DNA of 64,000 nucleotides, taken from Yponomeuta sedellus (lineage: Eukaryota; Arthropoda; Insecta; Lepidoptera; Yponomeutidae). The notes under the pieces are model-generated. The model made no database searches, was not told the DNA's origin, and worked only from the letters and a program-made list of their open reading frames with translations. A program made the position numbers and the translations under genes. Position 1 is the stretch's first letter. Each line of letters starts with the position of its first letter. Shown in pieces: positions 10,784 to 20,068 of the stretch. The stretch spans positions 1 to 64,000 of the forward strand of contig OW203748.1 of assembly GCA_934045075.1 (NCBI GenBank), written 5' to 3'.

Positions 10784-11606
10784 CCCCCTCGACGGTTGCC
10801 GCCTTGTCGTGGCGAGGGGGCTAAGTAGCCGTGGGTGTTGGACAGCCACCCACGGTGAAACCAAGAGCAACCACGGAGGGACCGCTCCTTGGAGCGGTCG
10901 GAGGTGGCGTCGCTTGGGCCCTGCTTCACACCGTGGAGCGGGACCCAGGCGACCAAGAGTAGGAGGTCCGGCTGGGGGGGGCGCCTCGTGCGCCTCGTAC
11001 CAGTCGGACCAGAGGGCCGTGGGCGGAGGGTCAGGGGACCCTCCGCCTCTAACACGGCGGGCCGGAAGGCGCCCCTGCGTGATCCGGGAGTGCCTTCCGG
11101 CACAGAGAGGGCCCGCGCGCTCGCTCTCCACCTTCTCTGCTTCATCAGAGAAGCGCTGGTGAGCGACGCGACGGGCCTCGCAGCGATGCGCCGCCCTCCT
11201 CTTGTCCTATTGTATGGGCAATGGGTCGGGGGAGGGCGGCGCGTTGGAGCGTATGGGGGCCTATAGGGCCCCCCTGAGGAGACGCGGCGTTTCCTTGCCC
11301 CATCGTATGAGGCGTTGCGATGGGGCGGGGGGCGCCGCTGGGGAGCCACTCTGGCTCCCCCACCAGTCGAGCCCCTCACGGGGCGACCTCTTGCCGGGTC
11401 GCGGTGATTTAGCCTATGGCCTACCCCGCGACCCGGTAGAGGAGAGGAGGATCACCGCGGGGGTTTAGTGGGTAGTCCAGTCGTCACGGAGGTTATGCCA
11501 GCTCCGTGTCGCTGGGAGTCCCACACGAAGCCGCTCTGTTGTCCCCTGACAGCAGAGCGGTGAAGTGCGTAAATGCATTCCCCCGCGTAACCAAAAAAAA
11601 AAAAAA
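10784..11606 (+). mobile_element. U7: telomeric non-coding retroposon, b type
   Basis: This b-type unit lacks both the tandem hairpin pair and the GGCGGTGCTG hairpin. The remaining hairpin GACCGCTCC/GGAGCGGTC is perfect with a TT loop. The hairpin near 11370-11385 is shortened to GCCCC/GGGGC but still pairs. Tail 14 A, then CCTAACCTAACCT (11607-11619). Confidence 0.9.
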
Positions 11607-11619
11607 CCTAACCTAACCT

Positions 11620-12444
11620 CCCCCTCGACGGTTGCCGCCTTGTCGTGGCGAGGGGGCTTTAGTAGCCGTGGTTGCGGGACCACGGTGAAACAAAGAGCAA
11701 CCGCGGAGGGACCGCTCCTCGCTTGCGAGTTGAGCGGTCAGTGGGTGGCGGTGCTGTATGGGCAGCACCGCGACCGTCTAGTCGCCTGGGCCCTGTTTCA
11801 CACTGTGGAGCGGGACCCGGGCGACCAAGAGAAGGAGGTCCGGCTGGGGGGGGCGCCTTGTGCGCCTCGTACCAGTCGGACCAGGGCCGTGGGCGGAGGG
11901 TCAGGGGACCCGCCGCCTCTATCACGGCGGGCCGGAAGGCGCCCCTGCGTGATCCGGGGGTGCCTTCCAGCACAGAGAGGGCCCGCGCGCTCGCTCTCCA
12001 CCTTCTCTGTCCTCAGAGAAGTGCTGGTGAGCGACGCGACGGGCCTCGCAGCGATGCGCCGCCCCCTCTAGTCCCATTGTTTTAGCAATGTGATGTGGGG
12101 GGGCGGCGCATTGGAGCGAATGGGGGCCTACATGGCCCCCCCGAGGAGACGCGGCGTTTCCTTGCCCCGTCGTAGCGATGGGGCAGGGGGCGCCGCTGGG
12201 GAGCCACTTTGGCTCCCCCACTAGTCGAGCCCCTCACGTGGAGGGGCGACCTCTTGCCGGGTCGCGGTGATTTAACCTTTGGCCTACCCCGCGACCCGGT
12301 AGAGGAGAGGAGGATCACCGCGGGGGTTTAGTGGGTAGTCCAGCCCTCGGGCTGGGAGTCCCACACGAAGCCGCTCTGTTGTCCCCTGACAGCAGAGTGG
12401 TGAAGTGCGTAAATGCATTCCCCCGCGTTACCAAAAAAAAAAAA
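11620..12444 (+). mobile_element. U8: telomeric non-coding retroposon joined to a broken element
   Basis: This short-type unit is close to U3. Its 12-base poly(A) is followed directly by GCCCCCAGTCGG, the interior of the minus-strand element N1, with no telomere repeat between. It is the only unit here whose 3' junction is not in CCTAA. Confidence 0.9.
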
Positions 12445-12854
12445 GCCCCCAGTCGGTCCTTCATTCGGTTGGTCGCCTGGGTCCCGCTCCACAAAGTGAA
12501 ACAGGGCCCACGCGACCCCTCCCGCCGTGATGGAGGCAGAGGGTCCCCCGACCCTCCGCCCACGGCCACTCTGGTCCGACTGGTACGAGGCGCGCGCGCT
12601 TTCGCGCAGCGGTGCCCCCCCCAGTCGGTCCTTCAATCGGTTGGTCGCCTGGGTCCCGCTCCACAAAGTGAAACAGGGCCCACGCGACCCCTCCCGCCAG
12701 ATTATTCGCCGTTAGCCAGTAAGTTCCGTTAACAACTTACTGACTAACGCTCAGGGTGCACCGACCCCACCACTTGCCCCTCCACCTGGTTCATAGAATC
12801 AGATGGAACGGAAAGCGGAGGGGTACACGTGAAGGTTATCTGGCATCGCACCCC
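12445..12854 (-). mobile_element. N1: minus-strand non-coding retroposon, 3' part missing
   Basis: The right end (minus-strand 5' end) abuts AACCTAACC at 12855 and carries the same ribozyme-like head as N2 and the SART-type LINEs. The element stops at 12445 inside the part matching N2 near 50430, so its 3' end and tail are lost. An 81-base segment (12446-12526) is repeated at 12618-12698 with one difference. The duplication junction uses a GGCGGG shared by both breakpoints. Confidence 0.85.
12696..12854 (-). ncRNA. HDV-like ribozyme candidate at N1 5' end
   Basis: Read on the minus strand, P1 GGGGTGC pairs with GCACCCT, with a first G-U pair as in HDV. P2 GCCAGAT pairs with ATCTGGC. P3 is ACC/GGT. 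P4 is a 16-bp stem, CGTTAGTCAGTAAGTT with AACTTACTGGCTAACG (one wobble). J4/2 is GCGAATA and contains the expected catalytic C. The P4 sequence differs from Tel-S1 yet pairs completely. Confidence 0.72.
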
Positions 12855-12959
12855 AACCTAACCTAACCTAACCTAACCTAACCTAACCTAACCTAACCTA
12901 ACCTAACCTAACCTAACCTAACCTAACCTAACCTAACCTAACCTAACCTAACCTAACCT
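12855..12959. repeat. Telomeric (CCTAA)21 array, 105 bp
   Basis: The longest telomeric array in the window, perfect throughout, between N1 and U9. Confidence 0.98.
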
Positions 12960-13043
12960 CCCCCTCGACGGTTGCCGCCTTGTCGTGGCGAGGGGGCTTT
13001 AGTAGCCGTGGTTGCGGGACCACGGTGAAACAAAGAGCAACCG
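12960..13043 (+). ncRNA. Candidate HDV-topology ribozyme at U-unit 5' end
   Basis: The first 84 bases of U9 can form P1 CCCCCTC (12960-12966) with GAGGGGG (12990-12996), P2 CGGTTGC (12969-12975) with GCAACCG (13037-13043), P3 GCC/GGC, and P4 CCGTGGT with ACCACGG (13006-13025). J4/2 contains CAAA. Order and nesting match HDV-like ribozymes. Against it: position 1 is C rather than G and no clear P1.1 is seen. The GGTTGC/GCAACC core of P2 holds in all twenty units although P4 differs in sequence and length. Cleavage activity is unproven. Confidence 0.42.
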
Positions 13044-13867
13044 CGGAGGGACCGCTCCTCGCTTGCGAGTTGAGCGGTCAGTAGGTGGCGGTGCTGTATG
13101 GGCAGCACCGCCACTGAGGCGGGCTGCGATGTCGTATGGGCGGCATCGCAGCCGAAGGGAGGAGGCCGCGGCGGGAGAGGAGTGCCGGTATTACGGTGCG
13201 CCGCTCTCCCTGCCTGCCGCGGCCTTACCGGGGCCGCCACCGGTTGATGGCGGACGCGGTGGGGTCGCAGGGGAAGAGGAGTGCTGGTATTGCGGTGCGC
13301 CTCTCTCCCTGTCCCCTGCGACCGTTTAGTCGCTTGGGCCCTGCTTCACACCGTGGAGTGGGACCCAAGCGACCAAGAGGAGGAGGTCCGGCTGGGGGGG
13401 GCGCCTCCGGGCGCCTCGTACCAGTCGGATCAGTGCCGTGGGCGGGGGGTCAGGGGACTCTCCGCCTCTAACACGGCGGGCCGGAAGGCGCCCCTGCGTG
13501 ATCCGGGGGTGCCTTCCGGCACAGAGAGGGCCCGCGCGCTCGCTCTCCGCCTTCTCTGTCCTCAGAGAAGCGCTGGTGAGCGACGCGACGGGCCTCGCAG
13601 CGATGCGCCGCCCCCTCTAGTCCCATTGTTTTAGCAATGTGATGGGGGGGGGCGGCGCATTGGAGCGTATGGGGGCCTATATGGCCCCCCCGAGGAGACG
13701 CGGCGTTTCCTTGCCCCGTCGTAGCGATGGGGCAGGGGGCGCCGCTGGGGAGCCACTCTGGCTCCCCCACCAGTCGAGCCCCTCACGTGGAGGGGCGACC
13801 TCTTGCCGGGTCGCGGTGATTTAACCTTTGGCCTACCCCGCGACCCGGTAGAGGAGAGGAGGATCAC

Positions 13868-13981
13868 CGCGGGGGTTTAGTGGGTAGTCCAGCCCTCGGG
13901 CTGGGAGTCCCACACGAAGCCGCTCTGTTGTCCCCTGACAGCAGAGTGGTGAAGTGCGTAAATGCATTCCCCCGCGTTACC
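13868..13981 (+). ncRNA. U-unit 3' multi-stem fold (reference copy U9)
   Basis: P1 is CGCGGGGG (13868-13875) with CCCCCGCG (13969-13976). TTTAGT follows the first strand. P2 is GTGGG (13880-13884) with CCCAC (13909-13913), enclosing P3 CCAGCCC/GGGCTGG. P4 is CTCTG/CAGAG (13923-13946). The same order of stems occurs in Tel-D, N2 and the SART-type LINEs. It probably serves as the recognition site for reverse transcriptase. Confidence 0.68.
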
Positions 13982-14006
13982 AAAAAAAAAAAAAAAAAAA
14001 AAAAAA

Positions 14007-14089
14007 CCTAACCTAACCTAACCTAACCTAACCTAACCTAACCTAACCTAACCTAACCTAACCTAACCTAACCTAACCTAACCTAACCT
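14007..14089. repeat. Telomeric (CCTAA)n array, 83 bp
   Basis: Perfect repeats between the U9 tail and U10. Confidence 0.98.
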
Positions 14090-14918
14090 CCCCCTCGACG
14101 GTTGCCGCCTTGTCGTGGCGAGGGGGCTTTAGTAGCCGTGGTTGCGGGACCACGGTGAAACAAAGAGCAACCGCGGAGGGACCGCTCCTCTTCGTGAGTC
14201 GAGCGGTCAGTAGGTGGCGGTGCTGTACGGGCAGCACCGCGACCGTTCAGTCGCTTGGGCCCTGCTTCACACCGTGGAGTGGGACCCAAGCGACCAAGAG
14301 GAGGAGGTCCGGCTGGGGGGGGCGCCTTCGGGCGCCTCGTACCAGTCGGATCAGTGCCGTGGGCGGGGGGTCAGGGGACTCTCCGCCTCTAACACGGCGG
14401 GCCGGAAGGCGCCCCTGCGTGATCCGGGGGTGCCTTCCGGCACAGAGAGGGCCCGCGCGCTCGCTCTCCACCTTCTCTGTTCTCAGAGAAGCGCTGGTGA
14501 GCGACGCGACGGGCCTCGCAGCGATGCGCCGCCCCCTCTAGTCCCATTGTTTTAGCAATGTGATGTGGGGGGGCGGCGCATTGGAGCGTATGGGGGCCTT
14601 TATGGCCCCCCCGAGGAGACGCGGCGTTTCCTTGCCCCGTCGTAGCGATGGGGCAGGGGGCGCCGCTGGGGAGCCACTTTGGCTCCCCCACTAGTCGAGC
14701 CCCTCACGTGGAGGGGCGACCTCTTGCCGGGTCGCGGTGACTTAACCTTTGGCCTACCCCGCGACCCGGTAGAGGAGAGGAGGATCACCGCGGGGGTTTA
14801 GTGGGTAGTCCAGCCCTCGGGCTGGGAGTCCCACACGAAGCCGCTCTGTTGTCCCCTGACAGCAGAGTGGTGAAGTGCGTAAATGCATTCCCCCGCGTTA
14901 CCAAAAAAAAAAAAAAAA
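14090..14918 (+). mobile_element. U10: telomeric non-coding retroposon, short type
   Basis: A short-type unit of 0.83 kb with a 16-base tail. The tandem hairpin pair is absent (CAGCACCGC joined to GACCGT). The remaining 5' hairpin is the CTC-TTCGT-GAG version seen in U1 and U12. Confidence 0.9.
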
Positions 14919-15006
14919 CCTAACCTAACCTAACCTAACCTAACCTAACCTAACCTAACCTAACCTAACCTAACCTAACCTAACCTAACCTAACCTAACC
15001 TAACCT
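14919..15006. repeat. Telomeric (CCTAA)n array, 88 bp
   Basis: Perfect repeats between U10 and U11. Confidence 0.98.
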
Positions 15007-15847
15007 CCCCCTCGACGGTTGCCGCCTTGTCGTGGCGAGGGGGCTAAGTAGCCGTGGGGGCCTACGGGCCGGTAGCACCCACGGTGAAACCAAGAGCAAC
15101 CACGGAGGGACCGCTCCTTGGAGCGGTCGGAGGTGGCGTCGCTTGGGCCCTGCTTCACACCGTGGAGCGGGACCCAGGCGACCAAGAGTAGGAGGTCCGG
15201 CTGGGGGGGGCGCCTTCGTGCGTCTCGTACCAGTCGGACCAGAGGGCCGTGGGCGGAGGGTCAGGGGACCCTCCGCCTCTAACACGGCGGGCCGGAAGGC
15301 GCCCCTGCGTGATCCGGGGGTGCCTTCCAGCACAGAGAGGGCCCGCGCGCTCGCTCTCCACCTTCTCTGCTTCATCAGAGAAGCGCTGGGGAGCGACGCG
15401 ACGGGCCTCGCAGCGATGCGCCGCCCTCCTCTTGTCCTATTGTATGGGCAATGGGTCGGGGGGGGGCGGCGCGTTGGAGCGTATGGGGGCCTATAGGGCC
15501 CCCCCGAGGAGACGCGGCGTTTCCTTGCCCCATCGTATGAGGCGTTGCGATGGGGCGGGGGGCGCCGCTGGGGAGCCACTCTGGCTCCCCCACCAGTCGA
15601 GCCCCTCCCGTGGAGGGGCGACCTCTTGCCGGGTCGCGGTGATTTAGCCTATGGCCTACCCCGCGACCCGGTAGAGGAGAGGAGGATCACCGCGGGGGTT
15701 TAGTGGGTAGTCCAGTCGTCACGGAGGTTATGCCAGCTCCGTGTCGCTGGGAGTCCCACACGAAGCCGCTCTGTTGTCCCCTGACAGCAGAGTGGTGAAG
15801 TGCGTAAATGCATTCCCCCGCGTTACCAAAAAAAAAAAAAAAAAAAA
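15007..15847 (+). mobile_element. U11: telomeric non-coding retroposon, b type
   Basis: A b-type unit with a 20-base tail, followed by 13 bases of CCTAA repeat (15848-15860). The P4-like hairpin loop near 15060 differs from U7 and U15. Its 3' half is close to U2. Confidence 0.9.
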
Positions 15848-15860
15848 CCTAACCTAACCT

Positions 15861-16912
15861 CCCCCTCGACGGTTGCCGCCTTGTCGTGGCGAGGGGGCTA
15901 AGTAGCCGTGGGGGCCTACGGGCGGGAACACACCCACGGTGAAACCAAGAGCAACCCCGGAGGGACCGCTCCTCTTCGTGAGTCGAGCGGTCAGTAGGTG
16001 GCGGTGCTGTATGGGCAGCACCGCCACTGAGGCGGGCTGCGATGTCGTATGGGCGGCATCGCAGCCGAAGGGAGGAGGCCGCGGCGGGAGAGGAGTGCCG
16101 GTATTGCGGTGCACCGCTCTCCCTGCCTGCCGCGGCCTTACCGGGGCCGCCACCGGCTGATGGCGGACGCGGTGGGGTCGCAGGGGAAGAGGAGTGCTGG
16201 TATTGCGGTGCGCCTCTCTCCCTGTCCCCTGCGACCGTTTAGTCGCTTGGGCCCTGCTTCACACCGTGGAGTGGGACCCAAGCGACCAAGAGGAGGAGGT
16301 CCGGCTGGGGGGGGCGCCTCCGAGCGCCTCGTACCAGTCGGATCAGTGCCGTGGGCGGGGGGTCAGGGGACCCTCAGCCTCTAACACGGCGGGCCGGAAG
16401 GCGCCCCTGCGTGATCCGGGGGTGCCTTCCAGCACAGAGAGGGCCCGCGCGCTCGCTCTCCACCTTCTCTGTTCTCAGAGAAGCGCTGGTGAGCGACGCG
16501 ACGGGCCTCGCAGCGATGCGCCGCCCCCTCTAGTCCCATTGTTTTAGCAATGGGATGGGGGGGGGCGGCGCATTGGAGCGTATGGGGGCCTATATGGCCC
16601 CCCCGAGGAGACGCGGCGTTTCCTTGCCCCGTCGTAGCGATGGGGCAGGGGGCGCCGCTGGGGAGCCACTTTGGCTCCCCCACCAGTCGAGCCCCTCATG
16701 TGGAGGGGCGACCTCTTGCCGGGTCGCGGTGACTTAACCTCTGGCCTACCCCGCGACCCGGTAGAGGAGAGGAGGATCACCGCGGGGGTTTAGTGGGTAG
16801 TCCAGCCCTCGGGCTGGGAGTCCCACACGAAGCCACTCTGTTGTCCCCTGACAGCAGAGTGGTGAAGTGCGTAAATGCATTCCCCCGCGTTACCAAAAAA
16901 AAAAAAAAAAAA
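15861..16912 (+). mobile_element. U12: telomeric non-coding retroposon, long type
   Basis: A long-type unit with an 18-base tail, followed by 18 bases of CCTAA repeat (16913-16930). It shares several private variants with U1, 11 kb away, which points to a common recent source or gene conversion. Confidence 0.9.
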
Positions 16913-16930
16913 CCTAACCTAACCTAACCT

Positions 16931-17948
16931 CCCCCTCGACGGTTGCCGCCTTGTCGTGGCGAGGGGGCTAAGTAGCCGTGGGGGCCTACGGGCCGGTAGC
17001 ACCCACGGTGAAACCAAGAGCAACCGCGGAGGGACCGCTCCTCGCCTTGCGAGTCGAGCGGTCAGTAGGTGGCGGTGCTGTATGGGCAGCACCGCCACTG
17101 AGGCGGGCTGCGATGTCGTATGGGCGGCATCGCAGCCGTAAGGAGGAGGCCGCGGCGGGAGAGGAGTGCCGGTATTACGGTGCGCCGCTCTCCCTGCCTG
17201 CCGCGGCCTTACCGGGGCCGCCACCGGTTGATGGCGGACGCGGTGGGGTCGCAGGGGAAGAGGAGTGCTGGTATTGCGGTGCGCCTCTCTCCCTGTCCCC
17301 TGCGACCGTTTAGTCGCTTGGGCCCTGCTTCACACCGTGGAGTGGGACCCAAGCGACCAAGAGGAGGAGGTCCGGCTGGGGGGGGCGCCTCCGGGCGCCT
17401 CGTACCAGTCGGATCAGTGCCGTGGGCGGGGGGTCAGGGGACTCTCCGCCTCTAACACGGCGGGCCGGAAGGCGCCCCTGCGTGATCCGGGGGTGCCTTC
17501 CAGCACAGAGAGGGCCCGCGCGCTCGCTCTCCACCTTCTCTGTTCTCAGAGAAGCGCTGGTGAGCGACGCGACGGGCCTCGCAGCGATGCGCCGCCCCCT
17601 CTAGTCCCATTGTTTTAGCAATGGGATGGGGGGGGGCGGCGCATTGGAGCGTATGGGGGCCTATATGGCCCCCCTGAGGAGACGCGGCGTTCCCTTGCTC
17701 CGTCGTTGCGATGGGGCAGGGGGCGCCGCTGGGGAGCCACTCTGGCTCCCCCACCAGTCGAGCCCCTCCAGTGGGGCGACCTCTTGCCGGGTCGCGGTGA
17801 CTTAACCTTTGGCCTACCCCGCGACCCGGTAGAGGAGAGGAGGATCACCGCGGGGGTTTAGTGGGTAGTCCAGTCCTTGAGCTGGGAGTCCCACACGAAG
17901 CCGCTCTGTTGTCCCCTGACAGCAGAGTGGTGAAGTGCGTAAATGCAT
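16931..17948 (+). mobile_element. U13: telomeric non-coding retroposon lacking its 3' end
   Basis: A long-type unit that stops at AAATGCAT and passes straight into AACCTAACC. The CCCCCGCG strand of P1 and the poly(A) are missing. It differs from other units at several sites (TTGCTCCGTCG near 17700; loop CCAGTCCTTGAGCTGG near 17872). The end was probably lost by recombination with the repeats. Confidence 0.88.
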
Positions 17949-17972
17949 AACCTAACCTAACCTAACCTAACC
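17949..17972. repeat. Telomeric (CCTAA)n array, 24 bp
   Basis: A short perfect array between truncated U13 and the 5' end of Tel-B. Confidence 0.95.
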
Positions 17973-18697
17973 GACTAGACAGAATTCTGTGAAGTTTCGC
18001 GTAGCGCCCTAAATTGAATCTTTCGTGGCCCCCTTGTCACAGACATCCCCCCCAGTACCCATTTCGAGCCCCCTATCCCCATAATTTGCTTGTAATCGAC
18101 TCTTAAAGTCGTTTAATTTTCATACAAAATTATCACATTTTCTATCTCTAATATCCCTCTCTAACTTTCCTCTGGTATCTCGATCCAATTTTTTTCACGT
18201 AGTGTTTGGTCCCCTCTCATCTTTCAGCAGCGTTGCACGGCATCCCGCAGCGTCCGGCACCTGAAACAAAAATAGTTCGTTACTTTTCCTTCATTTTTCC
18301 CCTTTTTGGCCACATTTGGGCCCCTAACCCACCGACCGTCTGTCGGATCCCCGATATTTTTGTATTTCCTGACAGGGCTCGTCAAGCCCTTTCTCCTGAT
18401 ACCCCATTTGCCTCCATTGGACGCACCTTAATCCCAATTTTTCGCCCTCCCACCCGCCCATTGTTGTATTTATTGGTTACGACTACGGGAATTTCAAATT
18501 TACAGTAGGAATAGCGACCTAAACAAATATTTTCATTTTGCTTAAATGTAGACTCCAGTCGTTAATGTCGCACCTTTTTGAACGCGCCTTTTGGATCTGA
18601 AAACAAATTTAAGATTAAACCATTACTTTTTCTGTTATTTAATTAAAACACGTAATAAAGTTACAATTAAATTGCGCTCTTCGAGTTTACAAGTAAA

Positions 18698-20068
18698 ATG
18701 CTAAGGTCGCCGGTCAGAACGTTACCCCGCTCACCCAGCAGTGGTGACCTGGACTCCTCCGGTTCCATGGCACCTCTTAGGTACGGGAGTCCAGAGGTTG
18801 ATTCCATAACACCCACGCCTACTTTACCAGCCACTTCACGGGCACTGGAAGCTAATCCCACACTTCTCCAGGTTCTCGATCTGCTCAAAGGCATTGAAGA
18901 CGCTGTTAATGACTGCGGAAATATAAAACGCCCTAACAAGAAGACTATGCTTGAGAACTCCGCATCCATCCGAAAGCTCCTTACCACCTCTCCGAACATC
19001 GCTCCTTTGTATCAAACCACCAATTCACTGACCGCTGACGACGTCCGACGCGTAATCCGGGAAGAGAAAATTACTGTAGAATCCAACTCTCATCCCACTA
19101 CCGTGTGTTTGGACCAAGCAACTGTGCAGACAATCAAGACCACCATCGAAGAAGAGGTCGCAAAGTTGCAAAAGGATCTGCAACATCAGCAGATACTTCG
19201 AAGCCCAGACGCCTCTAAACCGGGACCCCAAACGTACGCCTCGGTCACTTCAAAACCGTCTCCGCCCAAGAAATCACCTTTACCTACCACCAAGCCAGCG
19301 CTCATCATCTCGGCGAAGGGTAGTGTTGCCAGCTCTGAGGAGACGATGCAGCACTGGCGGCAGAGCGTGTCCTTCAAGGACACACAATTTACACCTGCGG
19401 CTATCAAATACGTCTCAAACAACAAAATCAGGGTGGAGTTTGATAATGACCAACAGAGAGAGGCAACCCTGAAGAAGATTGAGAAGCCTGGCGGTAAGGT
19501 GGAGGCCGAACTGGCGAAGAGCCTGAAACCGATGGTAATGATAAAGGGTATATCTCAAGACGTTTCCGCGGACGAGCTGGCGGACATCATTGTGTACCAA
19601 AATAAAGCGGTATTCGACCTAAACCCCACAAAAGACGACGTACAGTTTAATTTTAAGCGCGGTAACAGAAACCCTAAATTATACAATGCTGTACTCACGG
19701 TCGCACCGGCTGTGTGGCGAACTATACTCGGGGACAAAGACTCCAAACTAAATATTGACCACCAACGCGTCCACGTCGAAAACTACATCCCGCTTCTACA
19801 GTGCTACAACTGTCTCCAGTTCGGCCACACCCGAGCTAAGTGCGATCGTGAAGATATCGCCTGCTCGCATTGCGCCTCCAACGACCACATCTTTAAAAAC
19901 TGTCCTCTAAAGAACGAACCTGATACCAGCAAATGTTTTAACTGCCAACAATTCTGCAATAAGCACAAAACCAACAAACCCATCACACACAGCGCCACCT
20001 CACTCATCTGTCCTCTCGTGCAACATATGCAAGAAAAAACCCGTAATCGCATCGACTATGGCCACTAG
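18698..20068 (+). CDS. Tel-B ORF1 protein (Gag-like, three zinc knuckles)
   Basis: An RNA-binding structural protein of the element, 456 residues. The start ATG at 18698 is the first in a frame with no upstream competitor and follows AAGTAAA. The N-terminal third is Ser/Pro/Thr-rich. A short charged helix region lies around residues 125-175. The RRM-like region with KPMVMIKGI follows at about 265. Three zinc-binding clusters close the protein: CYNC-GHTRAKC, CSHC-HIFKNC and CFNC-H-C. The C-terminal half matches Tel-A ORF1. The stop TAG at 20066-20068 lies inside the first codons of ORF2, an arrangement that suggests coupled termination and re-initiation, as reported for SART1. Confidence 0.9.
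   Translation: MLRSPVRTLPRSPSSGDLDSSGSMAPLRYGSPEVDSITPTPTLPATSRALEANPTLLQVLDLLKGIEDAVNDCGNIKRPNKKTMLENSASIRKLLTTSPNIAPLYQTTNSLTADDVRRVIREEKITVESNSHPTTVCLDQATVQTIKTTIEEEVAKLQKDLQHQQILRSPDASKPGPQTYASVTSKPSPPKKSPLPTTKPALIISAKGSVASSEETMQHWRQSVSFKDTQFTPAAIKYVSNNKIRVEFDNDQQREATLKKIEKPGGKVEAELAKSLKPMVMIKGISQDVSADELADIIVYQNKAVFDLNPTKDDVQFNFKRGNRNPKLYNAVLTVAPAVWRTILGDKDSKLNIDHQRVHVENYIPLLQCYNCLQFGHTRAKCDREDIACSHCASNDHIFKNCPLKNEPDTSKCFNCQQFCNKHKTNKPITHSATSLICPLVQHMQEKTRNRIDYGH

Larger units (their letters stand above)
12960..14006 (+). mobile_element. U9: telomeric non-coding retroposon, long type (reference copy)
   Basis: This well-conserved long-type copy has five C at the 5' end and a 25-base tail. 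It is used here as the reference for the folds. Successive perfect or near-perfect hairpins include GACCGCTC/GAGCGGTC, GTGGCGGTGCTG/CAGCACCGCCAC, GGCTGCGATG/CATCGCAGCC, GGTCGCAGGGGA/TCCCCTGCGACC, GTCGCTTGGGCCC/GGGACCCAAGCGAC, GGGGAGCC/GGCTCCCC and CCGGGTCGCGG/CCGCGACCCGG. No frame is conserved through all copies. Confidence 0.92.

Noticed and set aside
13639..13980. Classical Pol III SINE (A and B boxes) for the U units
   Set aside because: No convincing B box is visible, and an internal TTTT in TTGTTTTAGC would stop Pol III. The poly(A) and ribozyme-like head fit Pol II read-through transcripts better.
18206..18508. 100-codon frame in the Tel-B 5' UTR
   Set aside because: Starts at GTG, has no recognisable domain and no counterpart in the other elements.
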